A stretch of DNA of 64,000 nucleotides from Pseudeuparius sepicola (GCA_963920635.1 OY987302.1:29797278-29861277), one strand, 5' to 3'; positions 8,440 through 19,080 are shown, counted from the first letter of the stretch. Translations and numbers: made by a program. The notes: generated from the sequence alone by a model not told the origin.

Positions 8440-8715
8440 TATAGACCTCACCGCACCAAGCCGTTGATGTGGGGGTTGCCCCGTCGTTGGAGTGGGGGCG
8501 ACCCCCGCCGTTGGAGTGGGGGGGGGGTCAACTGGGGGTCACAAGTGGCCCAAAGGTCAAAGGTCAACCTGTCAGGATCTAGGGGTCAACTGGGGTCATC
8601 CGGTGACGTCACGTGACCTCGGGCATGACGTAGCCACTTTGCTCCCGTGACCTCGGGCCGTAGGGGACTCTCAGGATCAAGGGGTCAACTGAGGTCAAAG
8701 TGAGCCCGTACTCTC
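8440..8715. promoter_or_regulatory. G-rich cluster of GGTCA half-sites, with DR1, CRE and E-box
   Basis: About ten GGTCA/TGACC elements in about 190 bp. They include a perfect direct repeat with one-base spacing, AGGTCAAAGGTCA at 8554-8566 (the RXR/USP- and HNF4-type DR1 site), the palindrome TGACGTCA at 8604-8611 and CACGTG at 8610-8615. The sequence is internally repetitive (two AGGATC..GGGGTCAACT copies), so the motifs may come from duplication rather than selection. The first 100 bp are also G-run rich. No gene. Confidence 0.45.
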
Positions 8716-8744
8716 TTTGTATTACTACTGGTTAGAAAAAGTAA

Positions 8745-9640
8745 CTATAACCCTCCTGCAGAATTACAAAAATGCCAGTGTCCTCTCTGGTCTTCGGAAG
8801 AATTGCGTTAGATATTGTTGTCCCGCTAAATGGAACTAGAAATGGAAACAAGTATATTTTAACGTGCATAGATTTTTTGACTAGATTCCCTGTTTGCGTA
8901 CCGCTACCAGACATAAACTGTGGCTAAAGCCTTTGTCATAAACGTCATCATACAATTTGGGATCCCACGAGAATTGGCCACTGATCAAGGATAACAATTT
9001 CTGTCAAAACTTTTCAAAGACGTTTGTAAAACATTGAACATCACGAAGTTACAAACTACTCCCTACCACCCGCAGGAGAATGCAATAATAGAAAGATTCC
9101 ATAAAACGTTAAAAACTCATATTTAGCACTACGTAAGTAAGGTCTATGATAGTTGGGACGATTGGATTCCCTTCGCCCTAATGGCTTATAGGAGTAATAT
9201 AGACAGTGCCACAAAAGAGACTCCATTTTTCTTAATGTTTGGCGAGACATGGAGCTTCAACAGCATCTTACCATAAGAGGCAGAAGAGCAAGGTATGACT
9301 TGGTCGAAAATTATGCCACGGAAATATTATCACAAATGCAGTTAGCCCACAAACACAAGAGAAAATATAGAAAAATTCGTCGAAATTCACTGTAAGAAAT
9401 TTTATGCCAAAAAGGCAAAGAAAGAAGTGCCAGGCCAAATGGACGGGACCCTACCATGTGATTCAAGAGAAGTGGCCTGTAACAATGAAAATAAAAGAGA
9501 TAGGAGGAAGAAAGGAACAAGTGAAACATTCGAATTGGTTAAAAATTTTCCATGGGGAATGGTCAGGTGACAAAAGCATACCAGACCTGAGAAAAGAACA
9601 CCCGTTGGCGAAGAAGAAGAAATATGGGAAGAAATAGATG
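8745..9640 (+). pseudogene. Gypsy/Ty3-type integrase remnant
   Basis: Conceptual reading in several frames shows the integrase core: an ALDIVVPLNGTRNG-type strand, a FGIPRELATDQG block with the second acidic residue, TPYHPQENAIIERF with the catalytic Glu, and a downstream YRSN..SATKETPFFLMFG block. The last piece (9404-9637, 77 codons open) is the C-terminal domain of the same protein (KWTGPYHVI, VKHSNWLKIF). Several frameshifts and a TAG after THI make it non-functional. No gag, protease or RT is next to it. The closest families are Gypsy-group LTR retrotransposons; the exact clade is not resolved. Confidence 0.8.
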
Positions 9641-9789
9641 ATATTCCGCCAGCACAAATGCCACCACTACAGATAAATGATAGTGATATCAGAAGCGAAT
9701 CTGATGGGAGATAGCTGTGAAAGCAATGGCGGCCTTGAGGAACCTCGCGGCACCCCACAGGCTGACGAGAGACGAGCGCATGGACAGGG

Positions 9790-11292
9790 CACTGAATAAA
9801 AACTGTAAAAAAACAATCAATAAAAACATTTATCAATCAAGAAAACTTTTAGCTGCTTTCTAAATCCTGACAAAGTAGTAATCTCCTTCAAATATTCCGG
9901 TAAGGCATTGAAAATCATTAAGCCAATACGATTCGGAGATTTAAACGCCACTATTCTGTGATAACCCGGAACATAGAAATCATGTTTATGTCTTGCATCA
10001 CAAGTATGTATATACGCAAAAAATTGAGATTATTTTTAACAATATAGTTCAACATTTCCATCAAAAACAAGCTTGGCAGGGTGAGAATATTATACTCTTT
10101 AAAAAGTTATCTACAGCTGAATGTACTAGGTTTACCAGCAATACAACGTACAATTCGCTTCTGAGACAAGAATACGTCTTTAGCATCCGTAGCCCAGCCC
10201 CAGAAACAATTCCCATATCTAAGCCTTGACTCAACACCTTGACTCAACATGCGTGTAATAGAAAGATAACAGTTGTTCAACAGTCAGCACTGTCCGTAAG
10301 TTCCTAAGAAAGTAGTCAACAGAACTCAATTTAGACACTAAACACGCACAATGATTGCTCCAATTCAGATTATTGTCAATGTGAATCCCCAAGAACTTCA
10401 CCTGAGCCTTTCTACCTGCGTCCTACCCGTACACAGCTACAAATCCTCCACCATTCTCTGCCTATTATGGAAAAACATTACACTTGTTTTGTGGTGTTCA
10501 AAAACAAAGAGTGTGAATTAGACCACCTTGTAATCTGCTTTAAGACTTCATTACATGTCCGTGGCAGGTTTTACAATAATCTTTCACAAACTATCAACGA
10601 TGAATCATCTGCGTACAGAGTAAAAAATGCATCAGGTGTTACCGATTCCAATCCTATCATATACAGGGTTATTGGCCATTTGATATATTCCTTTGGAGAT
10701 GTGATAGGGGGGGAGGTAACTCATTTTTTAAAATATTTTTGACAACTTTTTATTTAAAATTTTCCTATAATCTAAATGTTTCCGGACTTTTTTTATTCCA
10801 AACATAAGACCATAGTGTTGGGCAAGTAATCCAGTTGAAAAGTTTAAAAAATTTTCTGTAGATTTTTTTTGTCTACTAAGAAAAATTGAAATATCTCAAT
10901 AACTATTGAGTTTTGCATAATGCATATTAGGATTAAATTTACTCCTTACCTCCTCCCCTATCACATCTCCAAAGGAATGTATCGAATTACCAATAACCCT
11001 GTATAAAGAAAAACGCTGGGCCCAAAATTGAGCCCTGTGTAACTCCCAAATTTACTGTAACATCATCAAAAACACTATCAGATGCGACCCCAGATCTGTT
11101 ACTTCTTATCGCAACATATTGCTGATGATCACTCAAAAATGATTCAATCCATTCGGTCGCTCTGCCCCCTATTCCAAATTTCCGGAACTTCTCCAGAAGT
11201 ACATCATGCGCCACGCAGTAAAACGCCCTGCTGAGATCACAAAAGATCCCAGCTGGGCACATTCCCCCACCCATGCACTCCGACACCTCCAC
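9790..11292 (-). pseudogene. 5'-truncated non-LTR retrotransposon RT (Jockey/CR1-like)
   Basis: On the minus strand from 11292: FCDLSRAFY (first catalytic Asp), VAHDVLLEKFRKFGI, then GVTQGSILGP. The reading is interrupted by a MITE at 10664-11001 and resumes with the YADD catalytic box near 10605-10620. The thumb and tail region YYTHVESRLRYGNCFWGW and the usual C-terminal segment follow, ending in A-rich sequence near 9790. There are many stops and frameshifts. The endonuclease and upstream ORF are absent, the usual 5' truncation of a LINE copy. It appears to have landed in or beside the Gypsy-type remnant. Confidence 0.8.
10664..11001. mobile_element. TA-flanked MITE inserted in the LINE RT
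   Basis: 338 bp. Terminal inverted repeats of about 55 bp begin CAGGGTTATTGG. TA is present on both sides (10662-10663 and 11002-11003). The RT reading frame is recognisable on both flanks, so the insertion is younger than the LINE copy. Tc1/mariner-type by target and ends; it has no coding capacity. Confidence 0.85.
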
Positions 11293-12053
11293 GAGTTATA
11301 CGACCATGACTTCTTGAAAAAAGAGTCAAGAGAAGATGAGAGGATGCAAGAAAAGTGAGTGATGATGAAAGAAAGCTCGCGTGGTTAAGTTTAGTGAATA
11401 GTTTGATAAATTTAGAGTTGAGTTGTATTATAAGAAGCACTGAAAAAAAGGAGGTTAGTAGGTAATACTTGTGTAAGTGTAGATAAGTCAAGAGTTAATA
11501 GGTAGGTTAGGGAATATTTAAGAGTAGATGTGTAAGAAAATAATAAACTTAAATCTACTATATTGAAACGGTCACAGTCTCAGGGCGCTAGGTATGGATT
11601 CGAAAACTGATACTTCAGGTGGAGGCAGACAAGTTTAATATTTTTAGGAGAACGAAGTGTCGTACAGGCTACACGTGGTGTCACATGAATTCTAAAATAA
11701 ATACTAGTTTACCTACTTATGTGGTTATAATATTACAATCACTCTTACCTAGCACTAGCCCACAACCAAAACACTTTCTTATATAAGTTGAATACAACAA
11801 GAGAATGAATTTGGCCGAATTACTGGATCAAAGAGTTGCCAGAACCATGTTCAATATAGGAGGTTTCAGCAGGAAAGAAATGGTCTTGCTAAATTTGAAC
11901 GCTTTTCCGCAGTTATCATAAAAAAGAGTAAAGTTTTTATGAAATAATGTTTTCGGCTAAATAATAATTCCAGAAATAGGGGTGCCAGCGCCATCTATGA
12001 ACCACTAGTGGTACTATGAATATTCATTCTATATTATAGGGTAGGTAGTTACT
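11293..12053. other. No gene; possible LTR-like 3' sequence
   Basis: AT-rich. At about 11525-11560 the sequence AAAATAATAAACTTAAATCT resembles a poly(A) signal of the sort seen near LTR R/U5 regions. It could be the 3' LTR of the Gypsy-type remnant displaced by the LINE insertion. No second LTR is visible, so this is only a suggestion. Confidence 0.2.
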
Positions 12054-12476
12054 ATGGCCAGTCCCAGCATTGATTTTTGTAAGACAAAAACGTACATTCC
12101 AGGCAGCGCGGCCGAAATAATAAGAGTAATAAAGAAGGAAAAACTGCTGTGCCTCAATAAACAAAACGTAGAGAAAAAGAGGTTCGTCTCAATATTTAAT
12201 TTTCAAAATAAGGTTGGAGAATTAAGATGCCCCATAGATAACAACCAAAATTTTCTCATTTTATTTTATCAAATGACTCGATACAATGTTAGTTACTTCC
12301 CGGAAATATTTCTTTTAAAAACTTATCGAGTTATGATTGAAGCCGCCGAATACCGGGCCATGAAGTTAATTGAAAAACCATGTTTTTTACATTATTGTCA
12401 GTACCAAAACCACAGGAAGTGTCTTCAATGGATATTAGGTTACCCGAAAAACATGCTCCAAAACCATATTATATGA
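12054..12476 (+). CDS. Unrecognised ORF (140 aa)
   Basis: An open frame starting MASPSIDFCKTKTYIPGS, basic (Lys-rich) overall, with scattered Cys and no evident domain, signal peptide or membrane segment. A possible TATA-like ATATTATAGG lies about 20 bases upstream. Length and composition are only slightly better than chance in AT-rich DNA. It may be an exon or a fragment of a mobile-element gene. Confidence 0.25.
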   Translation: MASPSIDFCKTKTYIPGSAAEIIRVIKKEKLLCLNKQNVEKKRFVSIFNFQNKVGELRCPIDNNQNFLILFYQMTRYNVSYFPEIFLLKTYRVMIEAAEYRAMKLIEKPCFLHYCQYQNHRKCLQWILGYPKNMLQNHII

Positions 12477-12553
12477 TCGATGAGCCGACAAACACGAGAG
12501 CATCTCGAGAACACCTGCAGGTTGAGACTAACAGCAAAAACAATGGCCAATTC

Positions 12554-12600
12554 TAGTATATAAGGAGGTTACTCCCAAAGGCGGATAGTCACAGATCCCC
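12554..12600 (+). promoter_or_regulatory. TATATAAGG box, possible promoter
   Basis: AGTATATAAGGAGG is followed about 30 bases later by GATAGTCACAG. It is a reasonable RNA polymerase II TATA box about 650 bases upstream of the DUF7869-type gene, but nothing ties the two together. Confidence 0.3.
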
Positions 12601-12906
12601 AGTTGCAGGGCAAGGTTCTGCACATGAGACCATCAGGAGTTCGATGCCGTGCCTGCCTTGAAGGAAGAAAATAAGCAATTGAATTTTGTTTTGTCGGGTT
12701 TTGTTGACTGAGTTGCCGTTTTCTCTCCAGTTAATTCACTTATTTTATTTTGAACGTTTTTAGTGTTTACTTGGTGCGCCGTTCATTTCTTAATGATTGT
12801 TATATTTTGTCATATTTTAAAACAGTGTCGTTACAATGTAAGCTCTGAATATTTTACGCTAAATTTTGGAATTTTTAAATGCAATTAAAGCTGATATTAC
12901 ACTCGT

Positions 12907-12952
12907 CAATTTCTTGGCCAATAAACTGCACAATAAATTTGCCAAGAAATTG
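12907..12952. repeat. Perfect 12-bp hairpin
   Basis: CAATTTCTTGGC, a 22-base loop, then GCCAAGAAATTG. Further pieces of the same motifs (ACTGCACAATAAA, TTATTGTGCAATTTC) lie in inverted order up to about 13010, suggesting the subterminal region of a DNA transposon. Confidence 0.45.
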
Positions 12953-13203
12953 TAGATAATGTGGTATGTTTTACACCATCAATAAATTGGTCAATTTTTT
13001 ATTGTGCAATTTCAATACTACCAGCACAAATATGCATACATTAATAAGTAAATAAATCCGCGAATCTCTCAAATCACACGCAAAATTCGAAACATCTAAT
13101 AAACAATAGTTATAAATTAGTTATTAATGTGAATACTGAGTGAACTGGAGCATAATCTCATTTACGGTAATTTTTTTTAAGCTCAATTTTGGGTTTAGCA
13201 CTT

Positions 13204-15306
13204 ATGAACAAACAGTTACGTGGACAATTTAATTTAAAAAAAGTAAAGTATCCCCAGAAAAACAAGAAGACATTGACCCTGACCACATTCCGAATGATGA
13301 TGATAACTCTTCTTCATCAGAGGAAACCAACTTAATGCTTTTTAAAGAAAATAAAGAGAGCAGTGAAAACGCCTTGACAAATAAAGTTAACCACAAAGCT
13401 ACTAGTACTACTAATAATAATAATATTCCTGTTGTTGACGAGATAGAAAATATTGATGAAATCGTAACTTCCGTTATAGAAAGCTTAATAAATTTTGCAA
13501 CAATTGAATCAGACAAAAAAAATCACAAAAAAGGGTTCAATAAGGAAAAGAAAAATGTATGATACCCCTTTATCCGAAAGAAAACAAACAAAAAAGAATA
13601 TGAAAATATCAAAACACTTTGTTAAAGGGGAATGCTCAGCAAAGTGTTTGCTACAATGTGGAAGAAAGTTCGACTTCGATCGAAGAAAGTATATTAACAA
13701 ACAATACTGGGAATCTTCAAAAGATATTCAACGAAATTTTCTTTTAAATAATGTCAAACGTGTTCCGGTTAAAAGAAGAACCATTCCAGTAACAGCTGAT
13801 CAGTCTTTACGAAAACAAACTAGTTTTAATTATTTCCTGAGAGATGGTGATGGAATATGTCACAGAGTATGCAAGACGCTTTTTCTATCAACATTGGGAT
13901 ACGAATCACATGACGACAGATTTCTTAGAACGGTAGTGGGAAAAAACGTTGAGCAAGTTATTCATCATGCGCCACTTAATAATCGAGTACCTCCAAACAA
14001 AAAAATTGACAGACATGTCATCTTGGAACATATAAATTCTTTTAGGCCGACTATTTCCCATTACCGGCGGGAACATGCCCCGAAGAGGCGATATCTACCA
14101 ACTGGCATTAACATAACTTTTATGCACAAGAATTTTGTTGAATCGCATCCGTCAATAAATGTTTCCTATTCTAAGAACAGGCAAATAGTAGCCGAAGAAA
14201 ATATATCTTTTGTTAAACTTGGCCATGAAGAATGCTGGTCTTGTGAAACATTTACGATCCACAGCAATCAAGAAAACCACAGCAAAGAAAACCTTTCCAC
14301 TGACTGTGAGAGTTGTCAACAATGGAACTCACATATTCAAAAAGCAAAACTGTCAAGAGAAGCATATCAAGTAGACGGCGAACGCCAATATGAGGAGTCT
14401 GAAATAGTGGTTTCTGCGGATCTTGAGAAGGTAAGACGTAGTTTGTAGTACATTTGTTCTCTGGTCTCTCATGTGTGGAATTTTTAGATAAAAATGTTCA
14501 AGGAGGTAATTTTCTGTCCGAGATTAATTGCGTATAATGAATCATTTGTGCCGCTTGGAAAAAATAAAAAAATAAGACCTCACGCTGTATTGTGGCATGA
14601 AGCAGTATCTGGGCGTTCCAAATCAGATATAATTAGTGCATTCTATAAGTTTTTCTGCATAAATAGAGATGTCGAATATATAACATTTTGGCTTGACAAC
14701 TGTGGTGCACAGAATAAAAATTGGGCATTATTCGCCTTTTTTGTTTATGTAGTTAATTCTAATGAGTTCTGCCTGAAAAAAATTGATGTGAAATACTTCG
14801 AAGCAGGTCATACTTTCATGAGTTGTGACTCATTTCACCACCAGGTTGAGTTATCTGTAAAGAAAACAGGCAAAGTTTATGATTTCCAAGATTTTGTTAA
14901 TTGTGTTCAAAATGCAAATTCCAAGAGGGTCACTGTAACCGTAATGGATGTTAAAGATTTCTTCGACTGGGCAGACTGTACTTCCCAGTACGAATTGAAT
15001 AAAATCTCCCCCAGACCGTATATGCATCATATGGTTCATGTTGTATTCAATAGAGGGCAGAATACATTACAATACAAAAACAAGTTCGATGAAGAAGAGT
15101 TTGTGGTTTTAAATTTTTTAACAGCCAAAGTCTTGAAAAGTGGGTTAAAAGCTCCAAAGATGCATACAACTCCACGAGGAATTCCAGCGGACCGCAAGCA
15201 AATGCTTTTGTCCAAATTAACGACGGTTCTTCCACATACCAGACTTCAGTTCTGGGAAAACTTACCCACAACAACAAACACCCAAGATCCTGATGAGATC
15301 GACTAA
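13204..15306 (+). CDS. DUF7869-type protein, two main exons (putative RNase H-like nuclease of transposon origin)
   Basis: Exon A is open from 13495 to 14430 and exon B runs 14488-15306. The 57-base intron (GTAAGA..TTTTTAG) is phase 0 and joins VVSADLEK to IKMFKEVIFCP, giving 584 aa. Features in order: a basic N-terminus, a Cys cluster (CSAKCLLQCGRKF), HRVCKTLFLSTLGY, CxxC pairs (CWSC, CESC), VSADL, HAVLWHEAVSGR, FWLDNCGAQNKNW and GHTFMSCDSFHHQVE. The conserved Asp and His/Glu residues in the last four blocks look like an RNase H-like catalytic core. The family is common in insect and other genomes and is annotated, as I recall, as DUF7869. An acidic N-terminal segment (about 13242-13490) is in another frame; ATG 13204 shares the main frame, so two A-run slippages or small splices are needed. 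Confidence 0.75.
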
Positions 15307-15308
15307 TG

Positions 15309-15554
15309 TATAGTGACGAAATCGTAAATATAGATTTTCTGTTTATACTTCTCGTTTTTATTTTTTTAGTTTCCCATCTGACAGATACGGCAATTCAACT
15401 TAATAATTTTCCAATAACTGAATAGAAAAATTGCCGTATATGCGATTTTTTCAAAAGTTTCCAATAAACTATCAAGCCAGTCAGACAAGAAGTTTTTTAC
15501 TGCATTTGTTGCTACGTTTCATAAAACAAATATTTTGATATTTCAAATCTGTGG
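15309..15554 (+). other. Short gene-poor gap with possible broken transposase N-terminus
   Basis: AT-rich with many stops. Fragments upstream of the DDE domain at 15555 may be the decayed N-terminus of that transposase; no clear motif remains. Confidence 0.2.
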
Positions 15555-16130
15555 ATGGCAGGAAACCAAACACAAAATCTCAATTATCTCAGAACAACGT
15601 TTTTGCAGATACGGCATTTTTATTTAACAGGGCAGTATAATAATGTTGAAAGTATTCTTGACTGTTTCAAAATAAAAATTGAAAAGCCCAGCGATGCAGA
15701 TAAACAAGCAGCTACATGGTCAAAATACAAAAAAGCAAGTACTTTAAAATACTTAATATCTTCCACTACAGATAGTATAATAAATTTTGTTTCAAATGGA
15801 TTTGGTGGTCGCACAACAGATACAAAGATTGTCGAGCAAAGCAAATATTTAGATGTCTTCAAAATAAACTGTTCAGTTATGGCCAATAGGGGGTTTAAAA
15901 GGATCGACACAGTTTTACAGCCATTTGGGTGTAAGTTGGTAAGGCCTCCAAGAGTGAAAGTGGATACAAAAAGCACAAAAGAAGAAATTTTAGAGACAAA
16001 GAGGATTGCAGCTCCAAGAATACATATTGAATTATGTTACAACTATTGTTTGTGGTTTGATAAATTTGCAAGCTGCTATTATAACAAAATAAGCTTCAGT
16101 AGCATTATTCAAACTTGGTTTTTGAAATAA
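15555..16130 (+). pseudogene. DDE_Tnp_4-type transposase fragment (ISL2EU/PHIS-like)
   Basis: 191 codons open. SILDCFKIKIEKPSDA carries the first catalytic Asp, then WSKYKKASTLKYLIS, FVSNGFGGRTTDTKIVE, SVMANRGFKRID, LVRPPRVKV and TKRIAAPRIHIE with the Glu. In this family the middle motif is normally MADRGF; here Asp is replaced by Asn, so the catalytic centre is broken. The sequence before SILDC is scrambled, and a THAP-type N-terminus is not found. Its partner appears to be the YqaJ-like pseudogene on the opposite strand at 17345-18150; such a pair is typical, as I recall, of ISL2EU elements. A Harbinger derivative separates the two. Confidence 0.8.
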
Positions 16131-16244
16131 ATATTGTTATTTGCCCAAATTAATACTTCTTTTATTTATTGGTATATTACATTTACAGGATTTAATAATA
16201 TTTGAAATTTACAACATTCTATAAAAAAAACAGTATAATCTTAA

Positions 16245-17058
16245 GGTGCATACTGATTTGTGCATTTTCCTCGGAAACGAACTGAGCTCGCACGTCCAAA
16301 TTCGCCTAGTGAATACGTCTCTAGGAACAAACCGAGTGCATCAAACCTTTTTTGGCGCCGTGTCGGTAAATCTGAATTGCTCAAAAGGTTTTAGTTCTCC
16401 GCTGTTGCTCAGTGGGAACGGAGATTTGCTGAATTCATCTGATTTGCCGAGCTTTTATAAAATAATAACTTAATTCAATAATTATGACACCAATACGCTG
16501 TTTTGACACATTAAATAAATATTGTTAATTGGTATATGACTCTCCTGTAGCTAGAAAACGCAAGGTAATAGCTAAACGATCTTGAACAGTAATGGCTTCA
16601 CGAAATTTTGTGCTTTTCTTTCACAATTCTAAGGCCTACAATGCATACTAATTTTTCAAAATCTTCTGCAGTAATTCTCATACAATTTTTCAAATGAAAC
16701 AGGTCCATGTCTGTCAGTAGTGTCGACTTTTTGCGTCTTAAAAACGGACGTGTGGCCCACATTTGTTTCTGTTTTTTTTTCTTATAGCTATTAGTATCAT
16801 TGTCATTTAATGCCGTTATCAGATAAAAAGCCCCCGCTGCCACTACTGCATTGTCGCTAATAACCATTGAGCTTGAACATGATCTGACGGACACCAACAA
16901 GAAACAACTAATAAACTAAAAAAGGCCAAAAAATGATCGGAACGCCACGAACGCAGCAATATCACTGAGCACCGCGAGCTTTTGCTCCGTAGTGCTTGTT
17001 CCGTTCGGCCGTGCACCCTCGGTTCGTTCGGAGGAAAATGCTGAAGTCAGTACGCACC
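16245..17058. mobile_element. Harbinger-derived element, 814 bp
   Basis: Terminal inverted repeats of about 43 bp begin GGTGCATACTGATTT and GGTGCGTACTGACTT. TTAA stands on both sides (16241-16244 and 17059-17062). Internally it holds only an N-terminal piece of a Harbinger-type transposase on the minus strand. Harbinger targets are normally 3-bp TWA; since TTAA and the TIR overlap in palindromic fashion, the exact duplication cannot be settled. It lies inside the ISL2EU-like element, between its two genes. Confidence 0.8.
16598..16900 (-). pseudogene. Harbinger transposase N-terminal fragment
   Basis: 100 codons. AFYLITALNDN precedes the basic/aromatic block KQKQMWATRPFLRRKK, then TLLTDMDLFHLKNCMRITAEDFEKLVCIVG, the characteristic region before the DDE domain in HARBI1-like transposases (the M(S/T)xExFExL motif). 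The frame runs on to IVKEKHK and stops; the DDE domain is missing. Internal deletion left this piece between the element's TIRs. Confidence 0.7.
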
Positions 17059-17344
17059 TTAACACTAACAAAATAAGAGTGTACATAAAAATTACACAGT
17101 TTGTAATAACCTTGAGAGAATTACAATGTTCCAGAAAAGTCTAGCTTCGTTTAATACAGTTTTCAAAAATATTTCATCATATTCTACTTCTAACATTGTT
17201 ACTTTTTTATTATTTTCAGTCAGGATCAGCTACACAAAATAACCATTTATTATAAGAACTGGTGCATTTTATTTCTATAACAAAGTCGTCGCAAACACTA
17301 TTAGGAGCTGCACCAATTTCCGAATAGGTACAACTTATTTAGTA

Positions 17345-18150
17345 TTAGCCTGACATTGCATTTTTTCCTAATTTCCACTCAACTTCTTTGAGAACATTTT
17401 TTTCTAAAAGCAATCCACGCTCCATAGCAGGTGCCTGGTTCACTTTGTATGCTCCTATGACCGCATTTACAAAAGTTCCATAATTTTTTTGTGCATGCTT
17501 GACATATATATTTTTGATGCCTTCAACCTTCCATAACAAAGTTCAAACCACAACGAACTAGAACTCTGCCTTCTTGTTTCTTCTTCTATCTTTTGACACA
17601 GTTCATCTGTTATTTTCTCGCCGGCAAACATTATTAAGTCTTCATAATCCCTTCCTCCTGTTGTTTGAAAAGAATGAAGAAGTTTGTGCAGTCTAAGATT
17701 GCTGAGATCTTCATCATTCACATTAAAATGCTTTAGCAACTGGCACTGTGCTCCTCTTGTTGTACTTTCTTTCAAAAAAAAAAAAAGAATTCATCTGCCG
17801 ATGTCAAGCTTTGTCCTGATTTCACTTCACCAAAGTCTATAGTAACAACAAATGGTATCTTTGATCCTACTCGAGAAAGCTTAGGCTTTTCTAATAACAC
17901 TCGACCTCAGTTGGGGAAGGCTGGCAACTTTTTTCATGAACCCACATTAAAAAATCCAACACATGTTTGCAACCTCCTTCAGAAGCAGCACAACTAAGAG
18001 ACTTCACACTTTCCACAGTCTCTTGTTCTTCCTCTACGATCATTACCTGATCATAATTTTTTGCTTGCACCTTATGTTCTGGACATAGTTTACATTTTAG
18101 TAAGCATTTACTCCCACTCTTTTCACTTGAACTTATCCTACTGCATCATT
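17345..18150 (-). pseudogene. YqaJ-like exonuclease pseudogene
   Basis: Read on the minus strand. An N-terminal portion near 17990-17920 (SEGGCKHVLDFLMWVHEKS) leads, after frameshifts, to the nuclease domain. That has EETRRQSSSSLWFELCYGRL and KASKIYMSS in one frame, then VNAVIGAY and APAMERGLLLEKNVLKEVE in the next. The order of LxASxx and AMxRGxxxE blocks is that of YqaJ-type (lambda exonuclease-like) recombinases. There is at least one frameshift near 17500 and several upstream. Together with the DDE_Tnp_4 fragment it defines an ISL2EU-like element. Confidence 0.7.
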
Positions 18151-18274
18151 GCTGTAATTACTTCACATTGAGTTGAAAGTAAAATAAACCATTTAAGTAT
18201 ATCTTAAATCATAAATACTAGCTATATCTAAAACCATAATCTCTTACTAATATTGTTAATAACATAAGATTTTG

Positions 18275-18660
18275 AATAAATACTTTTATTGTGGGTAGTT
18301 TTACCCTCTAAGTTATGTTGACACTGAGGTAACCTAACTTTTTTGAAAATATTTTTATCATAATGTTAATTTAATAATTAAGAATATACTTACGATAGTG
18401 CTTTAACTCCTCGAATTTCAGCTGAATACATACTTTTACTGTGGGTTGTTAGGTTATGCTATTAACCCTCAAAATTATTTTGACACAGATGTAACCTAAC
18501 TTTTTTGAAAATAATTTGATATTAATTTATTAATTAAAATTATACTTACGATAGTGCCTTATCTCCTCGAATTTCAGCTACATTAAAACAGTCATTGGAT
18601 CTCATAAATTCCATTAATAGTCCAAGAGCCAGCGACAAAAAAGTGCAAGAGTTTTGGAAA
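18275..18660 (-). repeat. Tandem duplication containing a 5' exon of the YqaJ-type gene
   Basis: Two diverged copies of about 150 bp, 18275-18424 and 18430-18587, both ending TTACGATAGTGC..TCTCCTCGAATTTCAGC. On the minus strand this is AGCTGAAATTCGAGGAG..GCACTATCGTAAGTAT, an exon end with a good donor. Upstream of the 18587 copy the minus strand reads LALGLLMEFMRSNDCFNVAEI. This looks like an upstream exon of the YqaJ-type gene whose 3' end and intron start were duplicated. Confidence 0.5.
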
Positions 18661-19080
18661 GGCTGATACTTTCAGATAAGACAGTATTTTGGTCATGGAC
18701 AGCAACGGTACAGTCAGCAAGCCAGGTAGCGGGACACCTGGCGCTGGTGCGCTTGGAAAGGTGTAATTTTAATTAGTACCTCCAAAGTGTTTTGGAAAAG
18801 CTAAAAATTTGTAAATAGACAGTCGATACAATACAAAAACCGAGACAAATGGTCAGACAGCTGTCTAATCGAACGCGTGAAGTCAGCATTGTTCGAAACG
18901 TGTCGAAAAAATAATGTTCCTGCAAATGATTTGGAAAAGCTGAAATTCGGGTATATATTAATACAGTTAGTCCTATACATGAAACAAATAGTCAGACATC
19001 GATTTGATAGAACCCGATCAGTCAGCAGCCAATAGAAGGCAAGAGAACGACTGCGTGCGCTTCACAGTAATGAGGCGTTC
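18640..19080 (+). repeat. Three diverged ~135-bp subterminal repeats
   Basis: TTTTGGAAA(A/G)GCTGA/AAA starts near 18652, 18792 and 18930, each followed by a CAGACAG/CAGTCAGC block. Probably the subterminal end of the ISL2EU-like element. Confidence 0.45.

Noticed and set aside
13229..13516. 95-codon minus-strand ORF opposite the DUF7869 N-terminus
   Set aside because: A shadow of the acidic, Ser/Asn-rich plus-strand frame.
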